64,000 nucleotides of DNA from positions 1 to 64,000 of the forward strand of contig JBELML010000015.1 of NCBI GenBank assembly GCA_042095835.1. Reading direction: 5' to 3'. The notes beneath the pieces were generated by a model. The model worked only from the letters and a program-made list of their open reading frames with translations, made no database searches and was not told where the DNA came from. The position numbers and the translations under genes were made by a program. Of this stretch, positions 16,763-24,655 are shown piece after piece (the first letter of the stretch is position 1; each line of letters opens with the position of its first letter). This stretch comes from DATFKA01 sp042095835. GTDB lineage: Bacteria; Bacteroidota; Bacteroidia; Chitinophagales; Saprospiraceae.

Positions 16763-16930
16763 TTAAGCCTGATCTTCCTCAAGTGGTAGGTTCGCCATCT
16801 TGTTGATAAAGGTTTTGTCTTGCTTGAAAGCCAGGACGGCACTGACGGTAAAGACCGTAAAGAAAGTCAGCAAAGAAGCGATTGCCATCCAATTGATATT
16901 GCCCGCTGATTCTAAAATATATTTAAACAT
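16763..16930 (-). CDS. ccoQ: Small CcoQ-like cbb3 oxidase subunit
   Basis: A short 55-residue gene found by reading the gap between ccoNO and ccoP. The protein starts MFKYILESAG, has one transmembrane helix (about 14-35, WMAIASLLTFFTVFTVSAVL) and ends in a short charged tail (LPLEEDQA). One helix, the size and the place between ccoNO and ccoP fit CcoQ/FixQ, which stabilises the oxidase complex. ATG start and TAA stop are both clean. Sequence similarity in CcoQ is always weak, so the name rests mainly on context. Confidence 0.75.
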   Translation of the reverse strand: MFKYILESAGNINWMAIASLLTFFTVFTVSAVLAFKQDKTFINKMANLPLEEDQA

Positions 16931-17036
16931 GCTTATTAAATGTTGTCTACCTACGCTACCCGAGTATGCTGAAGCTATAGCGGAAGAGTAAGCTTTGGTA
17001 GATGAATAATGATATTATGATATAATGTTGTAATGG

Positions 17037-17070
17037 GGGAGTTCATAAGTATTAATACTCCAGATCTCCC
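17037..17070. repeat. Dyad in the ccoNO-ccoQ gap
   Basis: AGTATTAATACT (17048-17059) is a perfect 12-bp palindrome, flanked by GGGAG (17037-17041) and CTCCC (17066-17070). The rest of the 156-bp gap shows only a loose TCTACC/GGTAGA pair (16946-16951 and 16997-17002). Confidence 0.4.
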
Positions 17071-17086
17071 TCCCACTAGAACTCTT

Positions 17087-19234
17087 TTATTCATTGTCCT
17101 CATTAGAGGCCTGTGGCAATGGTTTAATGTCAGTACCTAGGCGCTGTAAGTAGGAAATTAAAGCAATGATCTCTTTATTCTCTAAGCTCTCTTGCTCAAT
17201 GCCATCTTTGCGTAATGACGCTGCCACCTGAGCCGCTTGTGCTTGCAGATCGGCTAATGCCTCGTCTTCAAACCCTTCAGGATAAGGTGTTCCTAAAGAC
17301 CTTAGACCCTTAATTTTTCTAGCCAGCGTCTTCAGTTTCATATCGTTCTCAATCAGCCAAGGATAGACCGGCATGATAGAGCCTGGTGACATACTTTCTG
17401 GATCAAGCATGTGGTTGTAGTGCCAGCTATCTGGATATTTTCCACCAATTCGATGTAAGTCTGGCCCAGTTCGTTTGGAGCCCCAAAGGAATGGACGATC
17501 ATAAATGAACTCACCAGATTTAGAGTATTTTCCGTAGCGTTCTGTCTCAGATCGGAATGGACGAATCATCTGGGAGTGACAAGCTAAACATCCCTCTCTG
17601 ATGTAGATATCTCTACCCGTTAACTCAAGAGGAGTGTAGGGTTTGACGGATTCAATTTTTGGTACATTCGATTCAACCATTAACATGGGGAAAATCTCTA
17701 CCATACCACCGATAAGGATCACGATAGCACTACCAATCAACATTTGCATTGGACGTCTTTCGATCCATCTGTGCCAGTGCTCTCCTTTATGAGGTGTAGC
17801 AGCTACTGGTCTAGGAGGAGCTTGAGCCGCTTCATCTTTAATCAACTGACCCGAACGAACCGTTTTAATCAAGTTGTAGACCATAATGAATACACCAATT
17901 AAGTACAGCGTTCCACCGATAGCACGCATCTTGTACATTGGTAAGATTTGGGTTACTGTTTCCAGGAAGTTTCCGTATTGTAGGAAACCATCAGCCGTAA
18001 ATTGCTTCCACATCAAAGACTGTGTCCAACCTGCCCAATAAAGAGGAATAGAGTAGGCAAGGATACCTAAGGTGCCAATCCAGAAGTGGGCGTTGGCTAA
18101 TTTTACAGAATGTAACTTGGTATTAAATATTCTAGGCAATAACCAATATAGGATACCAAAGGTCAAGAAACCATTCCAGCCTAGTGTACCAATGTGTACG
18201 TGACCCACTGTCCAGTCTGTATAGTGACTGATCGCGTTGATCGATTTAATGGAAAGGAGGGGACCTTCGAAAGTAGCCATTCCGTAAGAAGTAACTGCAA
18301 CTACCATGAATTTCAGAATCGGATCCTGACGTACCCTATCCCAAGCACCTCTTAAGGTCAATAAACCGTTCAGCATACCACCCCAAGATGGAGCGATCAG
18401 CATTACTGAAAATACCGTACCTAATGACTGTGCCCAATCTGGTAAAGAAGTATACAGCAAGTGGTGAGGACCTGCCCAGATATAAATAAAAATCAGTGCC
18501 CAGAAGTGGATAATCGATAGTTTATAAGAATATACCGGACGATTAGCTGCTTTAGGCAAAAAGTAATACATTAATCCTAAATAGGGTGTCGTCAAGAAGA
18601 AAGCTACCGCATTGTGACCATACCACCATTGGATCAGCGCATCTTGTACACCAGCAAATACTGGATAAGACTGGAACAAAGAAATCGGTAACTCTAGGTT
18701 GTTACCTACGTGTAAAACGGTTACTGTAATCCAGGTAGCAATGTAGAACCAAATGGCTACATAAAGGTGCTGTTCTCTACGTTTGAGGATTGTACCAAAC
18801 ATGTTGATACCAAATACGATCCAGATCAAAGCAATGGCAATATCAATAGGCCATTCTAGTTCAGCGTATTCGTGTGCGCCCATCAATCCGAGTGGAATAG
18901 TTAAGGCAGCAGAAACAATGATTGCTTGCCATCCCCAAAAGTGGATTTTACTAAGCAAGTCACTGTACATCCGTGTTTTTAGTAAGCGTTGTAAGGAGTA
19001 ATAAACTCCCATGTAAATCCCGTTACCCACAAAAGCAAAAATCGCCGCATTCGTATGTAGTGGACGAATACGACCAAAGGTTGTAGGTGCGAACCCAAAA
19101 CTGAGGTCTGGGTAAACCATTTGTAGTGCAGCAAAAAGCCCCGCTAGCATGCCGACGACCCCCCAAAGGACCGTGGCAAACGCGAAGTTTTTAACAATGC
19201 CGTTGTCGTAGTTAAATTTTTCGATTGGTGCCAT
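17087..19234 (-). CDS. ccoNO: Fused cbb3 oxidase subunits I and II (CcoNO)
   Basis: A 715-residue fusion. Residues 1-490 are the CcoN haem-copper oxidase subunit with twelve or more helices and the haem/copper histidines (RPLHTN near 60, WYGHNAV near 210, GPHHLLY near 260, VGHVHIGTLGWNG near 345). Residues 510-715 are the CcoO monohaem cytochrome c with CLACHSQMIRPF at 549-560. Such fusions are known from Bacteroidota; most bacteria keep two genes. The enzyme reduces oxygen with high affinity at the cytoplasmic membrane. ccoS ends 10 bp upstream, so the two are co-transcribed. The CcoO part keeps its haem motif and the downstream methionines, so nothing suggests loss of function. Confidence 0.96.
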   Translation of the reverse strand: MAPIEKFNYDNGIVKNFAFATVLWGVVGMLAGLFAALQMVYPDLSFGFAPTTFGRIRPLHTNAAIFAFVGNGIYMGVYYSLQRLLKTRMYSDLLSKIHFWGWQAIIVSAALTIPLGLMGAHEYAELEWPIDIAIALIWIVFGINMFGTILKRREQHLYVAIWFYIATWITVTVLHVGNNLELPISLFQSYPVFAGVQDALIQWWYGHNAVAFFLTTPYLGLMYYFLPKAANRPVYSYKLSIIHFWALIFIYIWAGPHHLLYTSLPDWAQSLGTVFSVMLIAPSWGGMLNGLLTLRGAWDRVRQDPILKFMVVAVTSYGMATFEGPLLSIKSINAISHYTDWTVGHVHIGTLGWNGFLTFGILYWLLPRIFNTKLHSVKLANAHFWIGTLGILAYSIPLYWAGWTQSLMWKQFTADGFLQYGNFLETVTQILPMYKMRAIGGTLYLIGVFIMVYNLIKTVRSGQLIKDEAAQAPPRPVAATPHKGEHWHRWIERRPMQMLIGSAIVILIGGMVEIFPMLMVESNVPKIESVKPYTPLELTGRDIYIREGCLACHSQMIRPFRSETERYGKYSKSGEFIYDRPFLWGSKRTGPDLHRIGGKYPDSWHYNHMLDPESMSPGSIMPVYPWLIENDMKLKTLARKIKGLRSLGTPYPEGFEDEALADLQAQAAQVAASLRKDGIEQESLENKEIIALISYLQRLGTDIKPLPQASNEDNE

Positions 19235-19244
19235 TGTTCGTTAA

Positions 19245-19403
19245 TTAATTTGTTTTTTGTTTGTCGTTATCTTCAAATAGTATCCTCACAGAAGGCGTGT
19301 AATCATCGTCGAATTGACCCGTGCGCACTGCCCAAAAGAAGGCTGCCAAAAAGCCCAGTGCAATGATTAAGCTGATGATGATGAGTAATACGATTATTGT
19401 CAT
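19245..19403 (-). CDS. ccoS: CcoS cbb3 oxidase maturation protein
   Basis: A 52-residue single-helix protein, MTIIVLLIIISLIIALGFLA, followed by the CcoS signature FFWAVRTGQFDD and a short acidic tail. CcoS is needed for cofactor insertion into the cbb3 oxidase in studied species. The ATG at 19403 is preferred to an upstream in-frame start at 19436, because the extra 11 residues are polar and overlap the palindrome at 19425-19450. It lies between ccoI and ccoNO. Confidence 0.88.
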   Translation of the reverse strand: MTIIVLLIIISLIIALGFLAAFFWAVRTGQFDDDYTPSVRILFEDNDKQKTN

Positions 19404-19424
19404 AAAATTGTCAGTGTTTGTGCG

Positions 19425-19450
19425 CAAGGTACTCACGCGTGAGTACCTTG
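19425..19450. repeat. Perfect 26-bp palindrome between ccoI and ccoS
   Basis: CAAGGTACTCACG (19425-19437) is followed directly by its exact reverse complement (19438-19450), with no spacer. It sits 22 bp upstream of the ccoS ATG and 39 bp after the ccoI stop. It could be a dimeric-regulator operator or an RNA stem; there is no T-run for a terminator on the minus strand. Confidence 0.7.
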
Positions 19451-19488
19451 TTTATGATTAATATCAGGTTGCTCAGTGAGATTTGTCA

Positions 19489-21978
19489 TCAAGTCACTAC
19501 CGAGGCCCTGTTCTTGATTCTTGTTGCTTCAGTAGCTGGGCTATCAAAAATCCGCCATCCCATAAATTGGGTGCTTAATGTCCCATATAGCGCAATGCTA
19601 ATGGAGCTCAAGGGCATCAAAATAGCAGCTACAATGGGCGATAATTCGCCTTGTACTGCAAAACTCAAACCAATGAAATTATACAGAAGGGCAAAGGCAT
19701 AGGCCCCGTAGACCAGCCTGATGCTCTTCTTGGTGAATTGGATTAAATCGGGTAGTTGCTTAAAGCTTTGCGCGGCAAGAATAGCATCAGATGCCGGCGT
19801 GAAGTTGTTGGTATTCTCGGTGATGACAATGCCCACATCACTTTGTTGTAGCGCTCCTGCATCATTTAAACCATCGCCCAGCATTAATACTTTATCTTCT
19901 TTCTGAAGCTCTTTGATAAACTGTAGTTTATCCTTGGGACTTTGCCGAAAATGCAAGTTGTTTTCCTCAAAATAGGGAGTGAAATAAGATCGTTCTCTTT
20001 CATTATCACCCGATAGTAAATGGATAGGCCCAAGCTGCTTGAAATAATCTATAAGTGGTGCTAATCCATCTCGAATAGGTTGTTGGATGAGGAATTGTCC
20101 TCTGATTTGTCCATTGAATTGGATATAGACCCCTTCTTGTTTTTGCTTGTCATTTATTGCGCTATCCATGAAATGGGCAGCTCCAACCTTCACTTTATGG
20201 TGACCTATATCCGTTTCGACTCCTTTGCCGATGACCTCTTGCCAGCCACGTACTTTCAAACCATATTGGTCTCCTGCTTCATAATGATCTTCTAAATATT
20301 GGAGGATAGCCTGACTTTTGGGATGATTAGAGGGGCCACAGGCTTCTTTTAGCATCCAGACTTCTAAAGAATTGAGTGTTTTTCCAAGGAAAGCTATGTT
20401 GTTTTTCTTTCTAGTGGTCAGTGTGCCCGTTTTATCCATAACCACAGCATCTACACTACTCAAGGCTTCGATGACATTAGTGTTTTTAAGAAAAAACTGC
20501 TGTTTAGCCAAGATGGTCAAGACATTACCAAAGATGAAGGGTATGGCTAAAGCCACGGCACAAGGACAAGCAATAATGAGTACTGCTGTGAAGGCATTAA
20601 AGGCAATACTGGTATCTTTAGGTAGCCAATAAAAGAGGGTCGCTAAAGCTACACTTAGAATGAAAATGGTGAAATATTTGCCTACTTTCAAGGCCAGGGT
20701 ACTCGCTTTGGTATCTTGTTTTTTATCAAAGATTTTATCATTCCAAAGTTGAGTCAGATAGCTATGCGATACTTTTTTTACCAAAGTCAATTCAATATCT
20801 GTACCTACTTGCCTACCGCCTGCGAAAACCTTCTCGCCAAGTGGGATAGCAATAGGGTCTGATTCACCTGTCACAAAACTATAATCAATTTTCGCGACCC
20901 CAGATTTAATGATCGCATCTGCGGGGATTAATTCCTGGTTTTTGACGACAATGAGGTCTCCAACCACTAGTTGATCCAAAGTGATGGTCTTTATGATACC
21001 ATTTTTACTGAGGTTGGCTGCAATCGGAAAGTAGGAACGATAGTCTCGATCAAAGGCAATTTGGTGGTAGGTCTTCTGTTGAAACCATTTACCAATCAAT
21101 AGGAAGAGGACCAAGCCACTCAAACTATCTAAATAACCAGCTCCGGTATGACTTATAATCTCAAAAACAGAACGGCCAAATAGAGCCAGTATTCCAATGC
21201 TTATCGGTACATCGATATTGAGTTCCTGATGCTTCAAGCCTACCCAAGCAGATCGTAGATAATCGATACCACTAAAGAAAATTACAGGGAGTACCAATAA
21301 AATATTGAGGTAGCCAAATAGCTTAAAAAAGAATTGATCTTGATGCAGATTCAAACCAAGGTATTCAGGGAAACTCAAGAGCATGATATTGCCAAAGGCA
21401 AAGCCAGCATAACCCAGCTTATAATAGAAACCTCGGTCTATTTTGGGTTTATCCTGCTCCTCCAAGTTGTTGAGGTTGATCGCTGGAGCATAACCTAAAT
21501 TGGCCAATAGCTCTACAATCGCCCGTAGATTGGTTTCTTCTTCATCGTAATGGATATGGATTTTTTTCTGCGAAAAATGCACTTTAGAGCTGTACACTCC
21601 AGGCAAAATTTGGTAAAGTTTTTCTAATAACCAGATACAAGAAGCACAGTGGATTTGTGGAAGCAGAAAATGCACCCGACTACTCTTGCCATCGGTGAAA
21701 TCTAACAGCTTGTCTTGCACCTTTGGATCATCTAAATAGCCGTAAGAGGTACTAGATTGATTACGTAAACTAAAAGCTGCCTGTTCATCAATTTGGTAAA
21801 ATTGACAGAGGTCATTAGTATTAAGGATTTCGAAAACGGTTTTACAACCTTCGCAGCAGAAATGCTTTTCTTGAGAAAGGACAGGCGATGGAGGGCAATC
21901 TTCGCCGCAGTGATAGCAGGTATGCGTATCTTTGTGTAAAGGTTTGTGCTTGTGTTGTTGTGCTGTTGTTACTGTCAT
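19489..21978 (-). CDS. ccoI: Copper-exporting P-type ATPase CcoI (FixI) for cbb3 assembly
   Basis: An 829-residue heavy-metal P1B-ATPase. It begins with a zinc-finger-like cysteine region (CYHCGEDC at 21-28 and CCEGC at 41-45), then a heavy-metal domain with CASC at 111-114. About eight helices follow, with the ion motif CPC at 471-473, the phosphorylation motif DKTGTLT from D515, and the hinge GDGLNDAGAL near 705. The N-terminal cysteine domain and position mark it as the FixI/CcoI type, which supplies copper to the oxidase, rather than a CopA detoxification pump. It is first in the cco series. An inverted repeat (21981-22019) ends 2 nt before its ATG and could mask initiation. Confidence 0.92.
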   Translation of the reverse strand: MTVTTAQQHKHKPLHKDTHTCYHCGEDCPPSPVLSQEKHFCCEGCKTVFEILNTNDLCQFYQIDEQAAFSLRNQSSTSYGYLDDPKVQDKLLDFTDGKSSRVHFLLPQIHCASCIWLLEKLYQILPGVYSSKVHFSQKKIHIHYDEEETNLRAIVELLANLGYAPAINLNNLEEQDKPKIDRGFYYKLGYAGFAFGNIMLLSFPEYLGLNLHQDQFFFKLFGYLNILLVLPVIFFSGIDYLRSAWVGLKHQELNIDVPISIGILALFGRSVFEIISHTGAGYLDSLSGLVLFLLIGKWFQQKTYHQIAFDRDYRSYFPIAANLSKNGIIKTITLDQLVVGDLIVVKNQELIPADAIIKSGVAKIDYSFVTGESDPIAIPLGEKVFAGGRQVGTDIELTLVKKVSHSYLTQLWNDKIFDKKQDTKASTLALKVGKYFTIFILSVALATLFYWLPKDTSIAFNAFTAVLIIACPCAVALAIPFIFGNVLTILAKQQFFLKNTNVIEALSSVDAVVMDKTGTLTTRKKNNIAFLGKTLNSLEVWMLKEACGPSNHPKSQAILQYLEDHYEAGDQYGLKVRGWQEVIGKGVETDIGHHKVKVGAAHFMDSAINDKQKQEGVYIQFNGQIRGQFLIQQPIRDGLAPLIDYFKQLGPIHLLSGDNERERSYFTPYFEENNLHFRQSPKDKLQFIKELQKEDKVLMLGDGLNDAGALQQSDVGIVITENTNNFTPASDAILAAQSFKQLPDLIQFTKKSIRLVYGAYAFALLYNFIGLSFAVQGELSPIVAAILMPLSSISIALYGTLSTQFMGWRIFDSPATEATRIKNRASVVT

Positions 21979-21980
21979 TG

Positions 21981-22019
21981 CGATAGCGCTTATGGAACAT
22001 AAATTTAGAGGCGCTATCG
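21981..22019. repeat. Inverted repeat abutting the ccoI start codon
   Basis: CGATAGCGC (21981-21989) and GCGCTATCG (22011-22019) are perfect 9-bp arms with a 21-nt spacer. In the minus-strand transcript the stem would end 2 nt before the ccoI ATG, so it could hinder ribosome access, or be an operator dyad. Confidence 0.55.
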
Positions 22020-22065
22020 TGGGTATTAGGTGGCAGAGATCACTGGTGCGGGGTGACTTTTATCA

Positions 22066-22707
22066 TTACAATGTTTTGCTTAATTCTTTTAATTCTCTGT
22101 GGATATTTTCTCTAGCTATAGACTCTTTTTCTTGGTAAAAATGGGGCGTATAGTAGATGCGTTCTCTTTCTAAAAAAAGGGATAAGGCATGATGTCGACC
22201 GGGATTATACATCTCGTCTGGATAGATCTGGTATTCCTGCCTGATCTGTTGGGCATATTGCTGATAAGTAGGCCAATCGGTGCCTAGGATGGATAAATCA
22301 AAGTCCAAAAAAAGCGGCGTGTCTATCGGATGGGTATCGGCTAGGAATTGATGTTTTTGAGTAGCTTCAATCAGGAGTACAATCGCGTCGATTTGGGCAT
22401 TGCTCAATTGAGAGAATTGTAGGCGTTCAGCAGCCAAGGCTGCGCTTTGAATTTCATTATCTTTTTGAGCCACATCGTAAATAATATCATGGTACCAAAT
22501 GGCCCATTCGACTAATTCAGGGTTTTTAAGGGTAGATTGATGTCGATCAAAAAAATGAAAGAGTACTGTTAGGTGTTTGAGGTTGTGATAAAATCGGTCA
22601 GGACTATTGTAGAACTGCTTAAGTTCTTGAAAAAAGATAGTAGCTTGATTATCTGGTATTTGTGCGGACTTCGCAAGAAAAAGCCATCTTTGGTAAAGTA
22701 GATTCAT
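22066..22707 (-). CDS. Predicted metal-dependent HD-superfamily phosphohydrolase (COG4339 type)
   Basis: A 213-residue protein with the pattern of the COG4339 HD-like family: YHNLKHL (about 40-46) holds the first metal histidines, WYHDIIYD (about 71-78) the HD pair, and KDNEIQSA shortly after. The C-terminal part has PGRHHALSLFLERERIYYTPHF, also typical of these proteins. The substrate is unknown; nucleotide or phosphoester hydrolysis is assumed from the HD fold. It lies 87 bp upstream of ccoI on the same strand, but shared transcription with the oxidase genes is uncertain because of the hairpin between them. Confidence 0.8.
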   Translation of the reverse strand: MNLLYQRWLFLAKSAQIPDNQATIFFQELKQFYNSPDRFYHNLKHLTVLFHFFDRHQSTLKNPELVEWAIWYHDIIYDVAQKDNEIQSAALAAERLQFSQLSNAQIDAIVLLIEATQKHQFLADTHPIDTPLFLDFDLSILGTDWPTYQQYAQQIRQEYQIYPDEMYNPGRHHALSLFLERERIYYTPHFYQEKESIARENIHRELKELSKTL

Positions 22708-22892
22708 TGAAGAAAAAGATTTAGAAATGACCGTAATTTAACAGTTTAAAATTTCTGAATTTAAACCAAAACGGATAATGATATCGTTATTAATTTGTAA
22801 CTTCCACTGTAAAAAGCATTATTATTATTATACCCTTGTGAACCTCATTACGCACTAACAACTATATCTTTTAACCAAACCCGATTTTGCCA

Positions 22893-23150
22893 ATGACAAG
22901 AAGCAATAAACGACGCCTCGTAAGAGCGCGCATCAAGCTTAATCAGACTTTACAACAGATCTTGGACATTAATCGAAATCGAAGAAAACTACCTTTCTTA
23001 AAAAATGCATTAGTTGCAAAAGAGTCTTTAGATGAAAGACTCAAAGTACTCAATAAAACAGCCGAGCATCAAGCAAAGCTGATTCAACACTACGAAGCTA
23101 AATTAGAAAAACAAGAACAACAGGATGAGCCTATAGCAAATCCTGGATAA
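22893..23150 (+). CDS. Small basic coiled-coil protein of unknown function
   Basis: An 85-residue protein, very basic in its first 45 residues (SNKRRLVRARIKLNQ, then NRNRRK). It continues with a heptad-like helical region (ESLDERLKVLNKTAEHQAKLIQHYEAKLEKQEQQ) and an acidic-polar tail. It has no signal peptide or membrane segment. I do not recognise a family; a nucleic-acid- or ribosome-associated helix is possible. The ATG at 22893 is preferred to a TTG at 22887. The gene stands alone between a minus-strand gene and the amidohydrolase, with about 185 bp and 103 bp of flanking DNA. A near-consensus -7 (TTAATTTG, 22790-22797) lies upstream. Confidence 0.6.
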   Translation: MTRSNKRRLVRARIKLNQTLQQILDINRNRRKLPFLKNALVAKESLDERLKVLNKTAEHQAKLIQHYEAKLEKQEQQDEPIANPG

Positions 23151-23253
23151 AGACTGGATTTCTAATCGAGTTTTTAAGAAGTTAATATTTTACTATTTTA
23201 GGCAGTCGAAAGGAGTGTATACTCCAATTTAATTTTTTAAATCAACTGCTTTA

Positions 23254-24549
23254 ATGAAAATATTAGCTTCTTTTTTATTGCTAACTTTTGCCGTTACACT
23301 TTCGGCACAATACCAAGATGTTTATAGCCAGATCAACCAAAAAGTAGATGGTGTCGAATCCAAAGTGATCGAATGGCGCCATGATATTCATCAAAATCCA
23401 GAACTCAGTAATCGAGAGTTTAAAACTGCCGAGAAGGTAGCTGCTCACCTCAAAAGTCTTGGTCTAGAGGTTAAAACAAAAATTGCCTATACTGGTGTAG
23501 TCGGTATCTTGCGTACCGGGAAGCCAGGGCCAACTGTAGCACTTAGAGCTGATATGGATGCTCTGCCTGTTACAGAAAGAGTGGATATTCCTTTTGCTTC
23601 TAAAGTCAAGTCTGAATACCTGGGCGAGGAGGTTGGTGTCATGCATGCATGTGGCCACGATACACATATCGCTATGTTGATGGGGGCCGCTGAAGTACTT
23701 TCTAGTATGAAAGATCAACTTACGGGCAATATTGTTTTCGTCTTCCAACCAGCCGAAGAAGGTGCACCTCCAGGAGAAGGTGGTGGTGCCAAGATGATGG
23801 TAGAACAGGGCGTTTTGGATAATCCAAAAGTTGATGCCATTTTTGGTCTACATATCAATTCTCAGACTCCTGTTAACCATATCGCTTACAAACCAGGTGG
23901 CGCCTTAGCTGCTGCGGATCGTTTTCAGATCACCGTGAATGGCAAGCAATCTCATGGTTCTCAGCCTTGGGGTGGAGTAGACCCGATCACAGTCGCCGCC
24001 CAAATTGTACAAGGCTTGAATAATATTATAGCTCGCCAAACAGAGTTGACCAAGGAGGCGGCCGTAATTAGCGTAGGTAAGATTAAAGGTGGCGTGAGAA
24101 ATAATATCATCCCTGAATCTTGTGAATTGATCGGTACTATACGTACGCTCGATCCTAAAATGCAGGATATTATCCACGAAAAAATAGAACGCACAGCCAC
24201 CAGTATTGCAGAAAGTGCAGGCGCTACTGCCGATGTCGAAATTACCAGAGGCGTACCTGTGACCTACAATAATGTAGCGTTGACTGGAGCAATGATGCCT
24301 TCTGTCAAACGTGCAGCTGGAGATGATAATGTACATCTGATCTCTGCAAAAACAGGTGCAGAAGATTTTAGCTTTTACGCGGAGAAAGTTCCCGCCTTAT
24401 TTTTATTCCTGGGAGGTATGCCTGCGGGTATGGATTCTAAAGATGCTGCTCCACACCATACGCCGGATTTCTTCATCGATGATGCGGGTATGAAATTAGG
24501 AGTGAAGACGCTTTGCTATCTCACGGTAGATTATATGGCTAAGGACTAA
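23254..24549 (+). CDS. Secreted M20-family amidohydrolase / metallopeptidase
   Basis: A 431-residue protein with a signal peptide (about 1-18, cleaved after TLSA) followed by an M20D amidohydrolase. Metal-binding motifs are HACGHDTHIAML (131-142), PAEEG (166-170), a GLHINSQ histidine near 193 and a C-terminal HHTPDF. A dimerisation domain occupies about 205-320, with the SHGS motif near 233. Relatives hydrolyse N-acyl amino acids or indole-acetyl amino acids, usually with zinc or manganese. Export to the periplasm fits peptide or acyl-amino-acid scavenging. The real substrate is not readable. A low-complexity word repeat begins directly after its stop. Confidence 0.88.
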   Translation: MKILASFLLLTFAVTLSAQYQDVYSQINQKVDGVESKVIEWRHDIHQNPELSNREFKTAEKVAAHLKSLGLEVKTKIAYTGVVGILRTGKPGPTVALRADMDALPVTERVDIPFASKVKSEYLGEEVGVMHACGHDTHIAMLMGAAEVLSSMKDQLTGNIVFVFQPAEEGAPPGEGGGAKMMVEQGVLDNPKVDAIFGLHINSQTPVNHIAYKPGGALAAADRFQITVNGKQSHGSQPWGGVDPITVAAQIVQGLNNIIARQTELTKEAAVISVGKIKGGVRNNIIPESCELIGTIRTLDPKMQDIIHEKIERTATSIAESAGATADVEITRGVPVTYNNVALTGAMMPSVKRAAGDDNVHLISAKTGAEDFSFYAEKVPALFLFLGGMPAGMDSKDAAPHHTPDFFIDDAGMKLGVKTLCYLTVDYMAKD

Positions 24550-24552
24550 TGA

Positions 24553-24593
24553 TATCATTCACTCATTCAACCATTGACTCATTGACTCATCAG
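24553..24593. repeat. CATTGACT-type word repeat upstream of the MoxR gene
   Basis: The 41 bp consist of variants of CATTCACT/CATTGACT with a 7-8 nt step, ending CATTGACTCATTGACTCAT. The block lies directly after the M20 stop and runs into the region where the next gene should start. Confidence 0.6.
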
Positions 24594-24655
24594 TAAATAT
24601 AACGGCGGATCAGCTTCATAGCTTACTAAAGCACCAAGTCCACTCGAATCGTCGC

